DNA of 7,806 nucleotides from a bacterium (GTDB taxonomy: Bacteria > UBA9089 > UBA9088). The position numbers and the translations under genes are program-made. Location: assembly GCA_040756715.1 (NCBI GenBank), contig JBFLYE010000178.1, forward strand, positions 1 to 7,806, written 5' to 3'. Below the pieces are notes generated by a model that saw nothing but the letters and a program-made list of their open reading frames with translations, was not told the origin of the DNA and searched no databases. Below are positions 1-5,945 of the stretch, in pieces. Positions within the stretch are counted from its first letter, which is position 1. Every line of letters starts with the position of its first letter.

Positions 1-126
1 TGAAGGTTTAAGTTTTATAAAATTTTTTCCCTTTTAATTCAAAATTCAACATTCAAAATTCATAATTTTATAAAGTTTTCCTTAAGATTATCTAAACACA
101 TACATTTTGTAAAGCGTTATGGAATT
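1..126 (-). repeat. 126-bp perfect inverted repeat, copy 1
   Basis: Bases 1-126 are identical, base for base, to the reverse complement of 6149-6274. The match stops at 126/127 and starts at the first base of the window, so the full repeat may extend further left. It is very AT-rich. It contains a 12-bp direct repeat ATTCAAAATTCA at 37-48 and 51-62. Outside that lies an 11-bp inverted pair, TTTATAAAATT at 14-24 and AATTTTATAAA at 64-74, which could fold into a weak hairpin. On the minus strand its inner end encodes the last codons and stop of the Cys-rich frame at 92-316. No transposase or obvious target-site duplication is visible. Nature unknown: dispersed intergenic element, local duplication or assembly overlap. 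Confidence 0.95.
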
Positions 127-316
127 TCATTTTGGGGTATGCCCTTATGTGCTTCTCTAAATTTTTCGATAAGTCTACACATAATTTTCCTCTATGTTTA
201 TTACAAGTCAAACAATTTTCACAAGATTTTAGCAATAAACACTCACACACAACATCAGAGGCTGGTGATTTATGAGTAAATTTAGGTTAATTTAAGGAGA
301 TTTTGTAAAAATTCAT
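92..316 (-). pseudogene. Cys-rich small ORF interrupted by one in-frame TAA stop
   Basis: I do not recognise this family. The frame starts at ATG 316, directly after the TAG stop of the upstream ORF (TAGATG). It has a good Shine-Dalgarno AAGGA 8 nt upstream (325-329). After nine codons (MNFYKISLN) it hits TAA at 287-289. It then stays open for 64 codons to TAG at 92-94. The downstream part looks like real protein: seven Cys in all, with a cluster V-C-E-C, then S-C-E-N-C-L-T-C, then H-R-G-K-L-C, spaced like a metal or Fe-S site, followed by a basic helical stretch ending N-V-C-V. No ATG occurs after the stop until codon 53; GTG at 250 is a possible internal start. The last ten codons lie inside the 126-bp repeat. 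It is read here as a gene broken by a nonsense mutation or a sequence error, or as a shorter gene starting at GTG. Function is unknown. Confidence 0.5.
127..316. other. gene-poor stretch holding only the interrupted Cys-rich frame
   Basis: Apart from the minus-strand Cys-rich frame, no other ORF, tRNA or clear terminator is visible in this stretch. The only hairpin-like motif is a tiny GGG-tatg-CCC near 136-145, too short to call a terminator. Confidence 0.5.
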
Positions 317-628
317 CTATATTATCCTTATAGGATAAGCTGTAATCCAAATTTCTATTTGTTTAAATCGCTCCTTTAAGATTTCTTTATAGCTTTTAAA
401 GAAATCTTCTGTTTTTTGTGTATCTTGTGTATCAATAACCACCCTTAACAACTCATCCTCATATTCTTTTTCCTCATAAACCCACCAGCCAAAGAATTGA
501 GGTTCTATAGTAATAGCGCCAAATCTATCTATAAGCTCTCTCTTTGTTAGCTGAATCTTCTCATATTCAACATAGGTTCCATCGTTATACTTGAGAGGCA
601 ACAGGATTTCGTATCTTACTGCAGACAT
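317..628 (-). CDS. hypothetical protein, 103 aa, second ORF of the uvrB-distal small-gene cassette
   Basis: Not a characterised family that I can name. The protein is about 103 residues, soluble and rich in charged and aromatic residues. There is no signal peptide, membrane segment or Cys cluster. Visible features are an N-terminal stretch of beta character (YEILLPLKYNDGTYV), a central G-A-I-T-I-E-P segment followed by F-F-G-W-W-V-Y, and a Lys/Glu-rich helix (FKSYKEILKERFKQIEIWI) near the C-terminus. The start is placed at ATG 628 because AAGGA sits 7 nt upstream (636-640); a TTG at 634 is also in frame but too close to that site. It overlaps the upstream 73-codon ORF by 44 bp, and its stop abuts the ATG of the next frame, so it is almost certainly co-translated. 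The small size and overlapping partner resemble toxin-antitoxin organisation, but nothing in the sequence proves that. Confidence 0.75.
   Translation of the reverse strand: MSAVRYEILLPLKYNDGTYVEYEKIQLTKRELIDRFGAITIEPQFFGWWVYEEKEYEDELLRVVIDTQDTQKTEDFFKSYKEILKERFKQIEIWITAYPIRII
325..329 (-). promoter_or_regulatory. Shine-Dalgarno (AAGGA) before the Cys-rich frame
   Basis: On the minus strand AAGGA is followed by 8 nt and then ATG at 316. It lies inside the last codons of the upstream ORF. This well-placed site is the main reason to take the start at 316 seriously despite the early TAA. Confidence 0.5.
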
Positions 629-806
629 AATCAAATCCTTCTCTTTCGAGAATCTTATATTCTATCTTTAAATCGTCTAATATTCTGAGGCTTTTTTCAG
701 AAATCTCATATACATCATTCGGAAGGCAAATAAGCTTTATTCTTTTAGCCAATTCACAAAAACCCTTCGCATCCTCTTCTTTGTTCTTAAACCTAATTTT
801 TACCAT
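585..806 (-). CDS. hypothetical protein, 73 aa, first ORF of the uvrB-distal small-gene cassette
   Basis: Unrecognised small soluble protein of 73 residues with alternating strand/helix character: M-V-K-I-R-F-K at the start, a helix with K-E-E-D-A-K-G-F, then L-I-C-L-P-N-D-V-Y-E-I, a helix, and an R-E-G-F-D-Y segment before K-I-R-N-P. It has two Cys (17 and 62) but no binding motif. ATG 806 is preceded only by a weak purine run, and 37 bp separate it from the uvrB stop with no terminator-like hairpin, so it could be transcribed through from uvrB. Its 3' end overlaps the next ORF by 44 bp in a different frame. The overlap and coding-like amino-acid composition support a real gene. Function unknown; a DNA-binding or antitoxin partner role would be speculation. 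Confidence 0.7.
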   Translation of the reverse strand: MVKIRFKNKEEDAKGFCELAKRIKLICLPNDVYEISEKSLRILDDLKIEYKILEREGFDYVCSKIRNPVASQV

Positions 807-843
807 CTCTATAAATCATTTTATCTTAAATTCTTTTGTTATG

Positions 844-2808
844 TCAAGAATTTCTCCTTTTTCTTAAAACCCTTTTTATCTCAAATATTTTATCCCTAAA
901 TAAAGCTGCCTTTTCGTATTCAAGGGTTTCTGCGGCTTTTTTCATTTCCTCTTCAAGAAATTCAATCATTGTCCAGGGGTCGCTTGATTCTATCCCAATC
1001 TCTATTTTTTCATCCCCTGCCCTTCTCTTTACCTCAAGGTAATCGGTAATATTCTTTTCTATGGTCTTTGGTGTAATATTATTTATTCTGTTATATTCTA
1101 TTTGCTTCTTTCTCCTTCTTTCTGTCTCATCCATTGCCTTTTTCATAGAATTGGTTATCCTATCTGCATACATAATCACACAGCCATCAATATTCCTTGC
1201 ACACCTTCCAAATACCTGGATTAGGGATGTTTCCGACCTTAAAAATCCCTCCTTGTCTGCATCCAACACAGCAACCAAAGAAACCTCGGGAAGGTCTAAT
1301 CCCTCCCTTAATAGATTTATCCCAACCAAGACATCAAAGTTTCCCAGCCTTAAATCCTGTAATATCTCAACCCTCTTTAATGACTCTATATCCGAATGGA
1401 GATACCTGACCATTAAACCTTTCCTTGCAAGGTAATCTGCCAGGTCTTCGGCTAGCCTCTTAGTTATGGTTGTAACGAGAACCCGCTGATTTTTCTCGGT
1501 TCTTTTTGTAATCTCCTGGATTAAGTTTTCTATTTGATTCTCTTCGGGTCTAACTTCTACCCTTGGGTCAACAATCCCGGTAGGTCGGACAATCTGCTCA
1601 ACCACCTGCTGGCTTAAAGAAAGCTCATAGGAATCTGGTGTAGCAGAGATGTATATCTTCTGATGGGTTAATGATAAAAATTCATCAAACCTTAAAGGTC
1701 TATTGTCATAGGCAGAGGGAAGCCTAAATCCATAGTCAATAAGGGCTTTTTTTCTTGCTTTATCTCCCTCATACATTCCCTTAAGCTGGGGAATGGTTAC
1801 ATGGGATTCATCAATAATGACAAGAAAATCATCGGGGAAATAATCAATTAAGGTATATGGTCGTTCCCCTGGCTTTCTTCCTGAAAGGTGCCTTGAATAA
1901 TTTTCAATGCCATGGCAATAACCCGTCTCCCTTAACATTTCTATGTCAAATCTGGTTCTCTCTTCTATCCTCTGTGCCTCAATAAGCTTATTCCTATCTT
2001 TAAAATATTTTATCCGCTCAACAAGCTCATCGGAAATTGTCCTTAATGCCTGCCTTAATCTCTCTGCATTGGTAAGAAAATGCTTTGCCGGATAGATAAC
2101 CACACTATTTGTCTCTCTTTTCTCCTTTGTCAAAGGGTCAATTATCAAAATCTTTTCTATTTCATCGCCAAAAAGGGAAAGCCTGATTATATCTTCAGCT
2201 TGTGAAGGAAATAGATCAATTACCTCACCCTTTACCCTGAATTCCCCCTTTTGGGGAGAAGCATTGTTTCTTTTATATTGCAGCCTTACCAACTCGGAAA
2301 GAAACCCATCCCTCTCTATAACATCACCACAAGAAAGCTTGATGATGGATTCATGCCAGTCAGAGGGAGAACCAAGGTTATAGATGCAGGATACCGAGGC
2401 TACCACGATAACATCCTTCCTTGTCATCAAAGAAGCCGCTGCCTCAAGCCTTAATCTATCAATTTCATCGTTTATGCTGCAATCCTTCTCAATGTATGTA
2501 TCGGTTGATGGAATATATGCCTCAGGCTGGTAATAGTCATAGAAGCTAATAAAATAAGAGACAGCATTTTCGGGAAATAATTCCTTAAATTCTGAATAAA
2601 GCTGGGCAGCCAATGTCTTGTTATGGGAGATAACCAAGGTTGGTTTATTAACTTGGGCAATAACATTTGCAATGGTAAATGTCTTGCCACTTCCGGTAAC
2701 ACCCAATAAAACTTGGTCTAAAAAGCCAGATTTTAACCCTTTCACAAGCCTCTCTATTGCCTTTGGCTGGTCTCCCTTGGGAGAAAAATTACTTCTTAAT
2801 ATAAACAT
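844..2808 (-). CDS. uvrB: excinuclease ABC subunit B (UvrB)
   Basis: UvrB is the DNA-damage-verifying helicase-like subunit of nucleotide excision repair: UvrA loads it, and it then recruits UvrC for incision. The 654 residues match the family length (about 660). Visible in order: N-terminal F-S-P-K-G-D-Q-P-K-A-I; Walker A GVTGSGKT at 36-43; the damage-probing beta-hairpin region SFYDYYQPEAYIP at 88-100; Walker B DESH at 333-336; SATP at 388-391; motif VI Q-V-F-G-R-C-A-R at 531-538; and the C-terminal UVR domain at about 613-648 that contacts UvrC. GRCAR replaces the more usual GRAAR, but the catalytic arginines are present. ATG 2808 fits the family N-terminus. No Shine-Dalgarno precedes it and a promoter ends almost at the ATG, so the transcript is predicted to be leaderless. 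It diverges from jag; the small ORFs at 92-806 lie downstream. Confidence 0.98.
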   Translation of the reverse strand: MFILRSNFSPKGDQPKAIERLVKGLKSGFLDQVLLGVTGSGKTFTIANVIAQVNKPTLVISHNKTLAAQLYSEFKELFPENAVSYFISFYDYYQPEAYIPSTDTYIEKDCSINDEIDRLRLEAAASLMTRKDVIVVASVSCIYNLGSPSDWHESIIKLSCGDVIERDGFLSELVRLQYKRNNASPQKGEFRVKGEVIDLFPSQAEDIIRLSLFGDEIEKILIIDPLTKEKRETNSVVIYPAKHFLTNAERLRQALRTISDELVERIKYFKDRNKLIEAQRIEERTRFDIEMLRETGYCHGIENYSRHLSGRKPGERPYTLIDYFPDDFLVIIDESHVTIPQLKGMYEGDKARKKALIDYGFRLPSAYDNRPLRFDEFLSLTHQKIYISATPDSYELSLSQQVVEQIVRPTGIVDPRVEVRPEENQIENLIQEITKRTEKNQRVLVTTITKRLAEDLADYLARKGLMVRYLHSDIESLKRVEILQDLRLGNFDVLVGINLLREGLDLPEVSLVAVLDADKEGFLRSETSLIQVFGRCARNIDGCVIMYADRITNSMKKAMDETERRRKKQIEYNRINNITPKTIEKNITDYLEVKRRAGDEKIEIGIESSDPWTMIEFLEEEMKKAAETLEYEKAALFRDKIFEIKRVLRKRRNS

Positions 2809-2816
2809 ACATAAAG

Positions 2817-2845
2817 ATTTTAAAAGAAAGAGAAAATTCTTGCAA
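2817..2845 (-). promoter_or_regulatory. predicted promoter for uvrB (minus strand)
   Basis: On the minus strand, TTGCAA (2845-2840) is followed by exactly 17 bp and then TAAAAT (2822-2817). The expected transcription start is about 2810, leaving only 2-3 nt before ATG 2808. There is no Shine-Dalgarno, consistent with leaderless translation. The -35 hexamer is shared with the divergent promoter. Confidence 0.6.
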
Positions 2846-2868
2846 TTCTTATATTTTTATGATAAAAT
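2840..2868 (+). promoter_or_regulatory. predicted promoter for the jag-mnmE operon (plus strand)
   Basis: TTGCAA (2840-2845), a 17-bp spacer, then TAAAAT (2863-2868) preceded by TG at 2860-2861, which makes an extended -10 (TGnTAAAAT). The expected start is about 2875 and ATG is at 2877, so the message is predicted to be essentially leaderless. TTGCAA is its own reverse complement and also serves the uvrB promoter. Confidence 0.65.
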
Positions 2869-2876
2869 AAAAAATT

Positions 2877-3338
2877 ATGGAAGAACTTAATGAGAAGATA
2901 ATCGCAGCACAGGCAATTACAGAGAAGATTTTAGGCTTAATGGGAATAAGTGCGAATGTCATAGCACAGAAGGAAGGGGCTAATATTGTTATAGTAATCA
3001 AGAGCAATGATGCAGGATTGTTGATTGGAAAGGATGGAAAATGCCTTAATGCCCTTCAAGAGATTGCAAGAGCAATCTTCTTTAAAAAGACAGGTTTTAA
3101 AAAAAGGTTGGTATTGGATATCAATGATTATCGCAAAAGAAGGAAGGAAAGCATTATAAAGTGTGCAAGCGAGGCGGCAAATAAGGCATTTACCACAAAG
3201 GAAGAGGTGGTAATCCCTCCCATGCCTTCTTATGAAAGATATATTGTCCATTCATTCCTCCAAAGCGATCATCGGGTAACCACAATGAGTCAGGGAGAGG
3301 GGGATAATAGATGCGTCGTGGTTATTCCGAATGCATGA
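2877..3338 (+). CDS. jag: Jag/KhpB-type single-stranded RNA-binding protein (KH + R3H)
   Basis: Small cytoplasmic RNA-binding protein of the Jag/KhpB (SpoIIIJ-associated) family. The 153 residues comprise a type-II-like KH domain with the G-K-D-G loop at 51-54 (GLLIGKDGK, 47-55) and a C-terminal R3H domain at about 112-152, with the defining R121-x3-H125 and the T-M-S-Q-G-E-G-D-N-R segment typical of the family. The Jag-N domain found in longer Firmicute homologues is absent, so this is the short form. ATG 2877 is chosen because it is the first in frame; no Shine-Dalgarno is present and the -10 ends 8 bp upstream, suggesting leaderless translation. The next gene, mnmE, begins inside its last codons (8-bp overlap). 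jag-mnmE adjacency is a widely conserved order; the usual upstream yidC is replaced here by divergent uvrB. Confidence 0.93.
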   Translation: MEELNEKIIAAQAITEKILGLMGISANVIAQKEGANIVIVIKSNDAGLLIGKDGKCLNALQEIARAIFFKKTGFKKRLVLDINDYRKRRKESIIKCASEAANKAFTTKEEVVIPPMPSYERYIVHSFLQSDHRVTTMSQGEGDNRCVVVIPNA

Positions 3339-4656
3339 TACAATCTGTGCCATATCAACGCCAATTGGAGAGGCAGGAATAGGAATAGTAAGAATTTCGG
3401 GAGGAGAATCGTTGAAAATTGCAAAGAGAATATTTAGGTCAAAAAATAAGCTTACCTCTCATAGATTGATCTATGGGAAGATAATTGACCCAGACTCAAA
3501 TTGCATAATTGATGAGGCTCTTCTTTGCTATATGAAGGCACCAAAAACATATACAAGGGAAGATGTGGTTGAAATAAATCTTCATTCTGGCTTTGCCGTT
3601 CTTTCTGAGGTTCTTTCTCTTGTCCTAAAAGAGGGTGCAAGGCTTGCCGAGCCAGGTGAATTTACCAAGAGGGCATTCCTAAAAGGTCGAATTGACCTTG
3701 TTCAGGCAGAGGCTGTGGAAAAGATTATCTCATCAAAGACAACCCTGGCAAGAGAAATTTCGACCCAACAGCTACAAGGCGAACTTTCTTTAAAAATAAG
3801 AAAGATAAGGGAAAATCTCCTTTCTATCCTCTCCTTAATTGAAGCAAGCCTTGATTTTGAAGAGGAGCTGGATAGAGAAAGGCTTTTTAAAGATATTTTT
3901 TCTATTAAAAAAGAGCTAAAGGGTTTCCTTGAAGGATATAGGACAGGAAAATTCCTTTCAAATTCTTGTATTGGTGTTATTATAGGAAGACCAAATGTTG
4001 GAAAGAGCTCAATTCTAAATGCCCTGATTGGCACAGATAGAGCTATTGTAACCCCCATCCCTGGAACAACAAGGGATTTGGTAAGCGAGGTAATAAATAT
4101 AAAAGGAATTCCCCTTAAAATTACGGACACAGCAGGGCTTTGTGATGCAATTGATCTAATAGAAAAGGAGGGAATAAAAAGGGCTTATAAGGCAATTGAA
4201 AATGCCGATATTGTTATTTATGTTTTAGATGGCACAGGGATTATTACGAAAGATGATATTGCTATTTTTGAAAAAATAAAGAATAAAAGCATAATCTTTA
4301 CAGTTAATAAATCAGACCTTCCCAAAAGGATTGATATAGAGGTTTTAAAGAAATATAAAAAACCCATAGTTTTTGTCTCTGCAAAGAGAAAGGAGGTCTC
4401 TTTGCTTTTGGATGAAATAGAGAAGGCTCTTTTTAGCTCATACGATGAAGCACACATCATTACAAGTATAAGGCATAAGGAGGCAATGGAGAGGTCATTA
4501 GAGCATTTAGATAGGGCAATTAGCTCAAAAGAAGATGAGGTTGTTAGCATTGAATTAAGGGATTCTATAGATGCTATATCAGAGATATTGGGCGAGAATA
4601 TAACAAATGAGGATATTTTGGATAGAATATTCTCTACATTTTGTGTGGGAAAATGA
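3331..4656 (+). CDS. mnmE: tRNA modification GTPase MnmE (TrmE)
   Basis: MnmE acts with MnmG to install the 5-(carboxymethyl)aminomethyl group on U34 of certain tRNAs, using a folate one-carbon unit and a potassium-dependent GTPase. The 441 residues match the family. N-terminal folate-binding domain: D-T-I-C-A-I-S-T-P at 3-11 and EPGEFTKRAFLKGRIDLVQA around 107-126. Helical domain to about 210. G domain inserted: G1 GRPNVGKS at 219-226 (N222 is the likely K+ ligand), G2 GTTRD at 245-249, G3 DTAG at 266-269, G4 NKSD at 326-329. The C-terminal F-C-V-G-K (437-441) keeps the essential Cys; V replaces the common I. The usual H-G-G after E-I-N is H-S-G here. ATG 3331 lies within the jag coding end and has no clear Shine-Dalgarno, so translation is probably coupled. 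Its stop overlaps the next ATG by 4 bp. Confidence 0.98.
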   Translation: MHDTICAISTPIGEAGIGIVRISGGESLKIAKRIFRSKNKLTSHRLIYGKIIDPDSNCIIDEALLCYMKAPKTYTREDVVEINLHSGFAVLSEVLSLVLKEGARLAEPGEFTKRAFLKGRIDLVQAEAVEKIISSKTTLAREISTQQLQGELSLKIRKIRENLLSILSLIEASLDFEEELDRERLFKDIFSIKKELKGFLEGYRTGKFLSNSCIGVIIGRPNVGKSSILNALIGTDRAIVTPIPGTTRDLVSEVINIKGIPLKITDTAGLCDAIDLIEKEGIKRAYKAIENADIVIYVLDGTGIITKDDIAIFEKIKNKSIIFTVNKSDLPKRIDIEVLKKYKKPIVFVSAKRKEVSLLLDEIEKALFSSYDEAHIITSIRHKEAMERSLEHLDRAISSKEDEVVSIELRDSIDAISEILGENITNEDILDRIFSTFCVGK

Positions 4657-5636
4657 AGAAGGGGTATTTTTTGGGGATTCTTTTAAGTTGCCTGTTTTTA
4701 TACCTTGCCATCAGGAATGTAGAATATAAAAATGTAAGAAATGCTTTGGTATCTGCGAATTACATCTTTATCATCCCTGCAATGCTTGTGGTTATTGCCT
4801 CATTTCTTTTAAGGGCGATAAGGTGGGGATATATCCTTGAAAGCACAAAGAAGATAGGGTTTAATAGCCTCTTTGGGGTGATGATGATAGGATTTATGGT
4901 GAATAATGTGCTTCCTGCAAGGATTGGAGAATTTAGCCGGGCATATATGATGGGAAGAAAGGAAAATATATCAAAAAGCCTTTCATTTGGAACAATTGTT
5001 TTAGAGAGAATCTTTGATGGCTTTGCTCTTTTGTTCATCCTTGGTCTTTCAATGCTTCTCTCTCCATTTCCAAAATGGGTAAAGGCATTTGGTCTTATTA
5101 GCCTTTTCATATTTAGCCTCTCTATGGTTTTTATTGTCTTTTTAAGGATAAAGAGGGAATTTATGGTAAAGAAAATAGAAAATTTAGCCTCTATTTTTCA
5201 TAAAGGGTTTTCAAGTAGAATTTCCTATATCTTTGATAGATTTATTGATGGATTGGCAAGCCTTGAAAACCTTAAGCATACAGGGCTAATAATCATTTAT
5301 TCTATAATTTCCCAAATCGTCCTTGGCATAGAATTTCACCTTTTGTTCTTTTCCTTTGGGTTTAATCTTGCTTTCTATTCTCCCTATTTTATTGCATCAA
5401 TCGTTGGGCTTTCCTCAATGATTCCATCTGCCCCAGGCTATATTGGCGTATTCCAATCATTCTGTGTGGGAGGCCTTATTCTTTTTGGAATAAACAAGGA
5501 TATTGCCTTAAGCTATTCCATTGTTTGCCATATTGTTCAATATATCCCAGTGACCGCAATTGGTATTTTTTATTTTATAAATGAAAATATTCCAATTTCA
5601 AAGATAGAAGGCAGACCTTGTTTTAGAAAGCCTTAA
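4653..5636 (+). CDS. multi-pass membrane protein, UPF0104 / lysylphosphatidylglycerol-synthase membrane-domain family
   Basis: Integral membrane protein of 327 residues resembling the flippase-like membrane domain of lysylphosphatidylglycerol synthases (MprF N-terminus) and YbhN/AglD-type proteins, without the soluble aminoacyl-transferase domain. Hydrophobic segments are seen at about 5-22, 36-54, 71-88, 118-137, 144-164, 210-232, 241-280 (probably two) and 283-309. Family signatures are NNVLPARIGEFSRAY at 84-98, LERIFDG at 117-123 and PSAPGYIG at 258-265. The start is taken as ATG 4653, which forms ATGA with the mnmE stop; an in-frame TTG at 4641 would add four residues. Family members are thought to move or bind lipid-linked substrates, but this subgroup's substrate is not known, so lysyl-lipid synthesis should not be assumed. 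It is translationally coupled to mnmE. Confidence 0.88.
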   Translation: MKKGYFLGILLSCLFLYLAIRNVEYKNVRNALVSANYIFIIPAMLVVIASFLLRAIRWGYILESTKKIGFNSLFGVMMIGFMVNNVLPARIGEFSRAYMMGRKENISKSLSFGTIVLERIFDGFALLFILGLSMLLSPFPKWVKAFGLISLFIFSLSMVFIVFLRIKREFMVKKIENLASIFHKGFSSRISYIFDRFIDGLASLENLKHTGLIIIYSIISQIVLGIEFHLLFFSFGFNLAFYSPYFIASIVGLSSMIPSAPGYIGVFQSFCVGGLILFGINKDIALSYSIVCHIVQYIPVTAIGIFYFINENIPISKIEGRPCFRKP

Positions 5637-5645
5637 TGATATAAC

Positions 5646-5654
5646 AAAGGAGGT
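5646..5654 (+). promoter_or_regulatory. strong Shine-Dalgarno (AAAGGAGGT) with unusually long spacing
   Basis: AAAGGAGGT is the best ribosome-binding sequence in the window, but 15 nt lie between GGAGG and ATG 5669. An in-frame TAA at 5660-5662 rules out a closer start in that frame. A weaker AAGAAG sits 2 nt from the ATG. Confidence 0.5.
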
Positions 5655-5668
5655 TTCTTTAAGAAGAT

Positions 5669-5920
5669 ATGAAAAGGGCGGTGTGTTTAAGATATGAGAA
5701 GAAAGAGGGTGCTCCTGTGGTTGTGGCCAAAGGACAAGGATATATTGCAGAAAAAATAATTGAAAAAGCTATGAAAAATAATATTCCCATATATACTAAC
5801 CCAAATCTAGCATCTATTCTTATGAGGGTTGAAATGGGCGAGGAGATACCAGAAATACTATATGAGGCTTGTGCAAAAGCCCTTGCCTTTGTCTTAAAAT
5901 TAGAGGAAAAAAGGAGATGA
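5669..5920 (+). CDS. stand-alone FlhB C-terminal-domain protein (FlhB/EscU family, YlqH/FlhX-like)
   Basis: An 83-residue protein matching only the cytoplasmic C-terminal domain of FlhB/YscU, the export switch of type III secretion. Recognisable features are A-V-C-L-R-Y near residue 4, APVVVAKGQGYIAEKI at 15-30, then N-I-P-I-Y-T-N-P-N-L-A around 38-48 and G-E-E-I-P-E-I-L-Y-E at 57-66. It lacks both the four-helix membrane domain and the autocleavage N-P-T-H motif; the frame is closed by TAA just upstream of ATG 5669, so it is not a simple truncation in frame. Free-standing proteins of this type (YlqH, FlhX) are common, and some have been proposed to assist flagellar export. No flagellar gene is visible here, so its role is open. 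It follows the membrane protein by 32 bp and its stop overlaps another ATG (ATGA). Confidence 0.85.
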   Translation: MKRAVCLRYEKKEGAPVVVAKGQGYIAEKIIEKAMKNNIPIYTNPNLASILMRVEMGEEIPEILYEACAKALAFVLKLEEKRR

Positions 5921-5945
5921 AAAAATGTAGGCATTTTGGATATTG
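5917..5945 (+). pseudogene. possible 5' remnant of an RlmD/TrmA-like Fe-S rRNA/tRNA uracil methyltransferase
   Basis: ATG 5917 overlaps the FlhB-like stop (ATGA) right after GGAG. It encodes M-K-K-C-R-H-F-G-Y and then reaches TGA at 5944-5946. In RlmD/TrmA-family methyltransferases the Fe-S motif reads C-x-H-F-G-x-C-G-G-C, and TRAM-less members begin very near it, so this nonapeptide looks like the first codons of such a gene cut off just before the second Cys. The sequence then switches to the UPF0175-like frame. Nine residues are weak evidence and a chance match is possible. It could instead be a short leader whose stop is coupled to the next start (TGATG). Confidence 0.35.

Noticed and set aside
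1-126. Insertion-sequence terminal inverted repeats bounding a ~6-kb composite transposon
   Set aside because: The enclosed genes are housekeeping (uvrB, jag, mnmE), there is no transposase or integrase, and no target-site duplication is visible. A duplication or assembly join fits better.
287-289. Recoding (selenocysteine or pyrrolysine) at the interrupting stop
   Set aside because: The stop is TAA, which neither system uses, and no downstream hairpin of the needed kind is visible.
1-316. CRISPR-like repeat array from the ATTCAAAATTC units
   Set aside because: Units are only 12 bp, occur twice with a 2-bp gap, and have no unique spacers of regular length and no cas genes.
1061-1435. 124-codon plus-strand ORF antisense to uvrB with a hydrophobic start
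   Set aside because: It mirrors uvrB codons on the opposite strand. The apparent N-terminal membrane segment comes from Lys/Glu-rich uvrB codons read backwards.
2251-2890. Plus-strand ORFs opposite uvrB (for example 2618-2890 and 2251-2454)
   Set aside because: They lie antisense to a full-length, motif-complete uvrB, have no family resemblance, and one runs through the divergent promoter. They are shadows of the real gene.
3702-4130. 142-codon minus-strand ORF inside mnmE
   Set aside because: Antisense to a complete MnmE with all GTPase motifs. No start signal or recognisable domain.
4641-4652. TTG start adding four residues to the membrane protein
   Set aside because: ATG 4653 forms a standard ATGA overlap with the mnmE stop and fits the membrane-protein N-terminus. 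The TTG has no better ribosome site.
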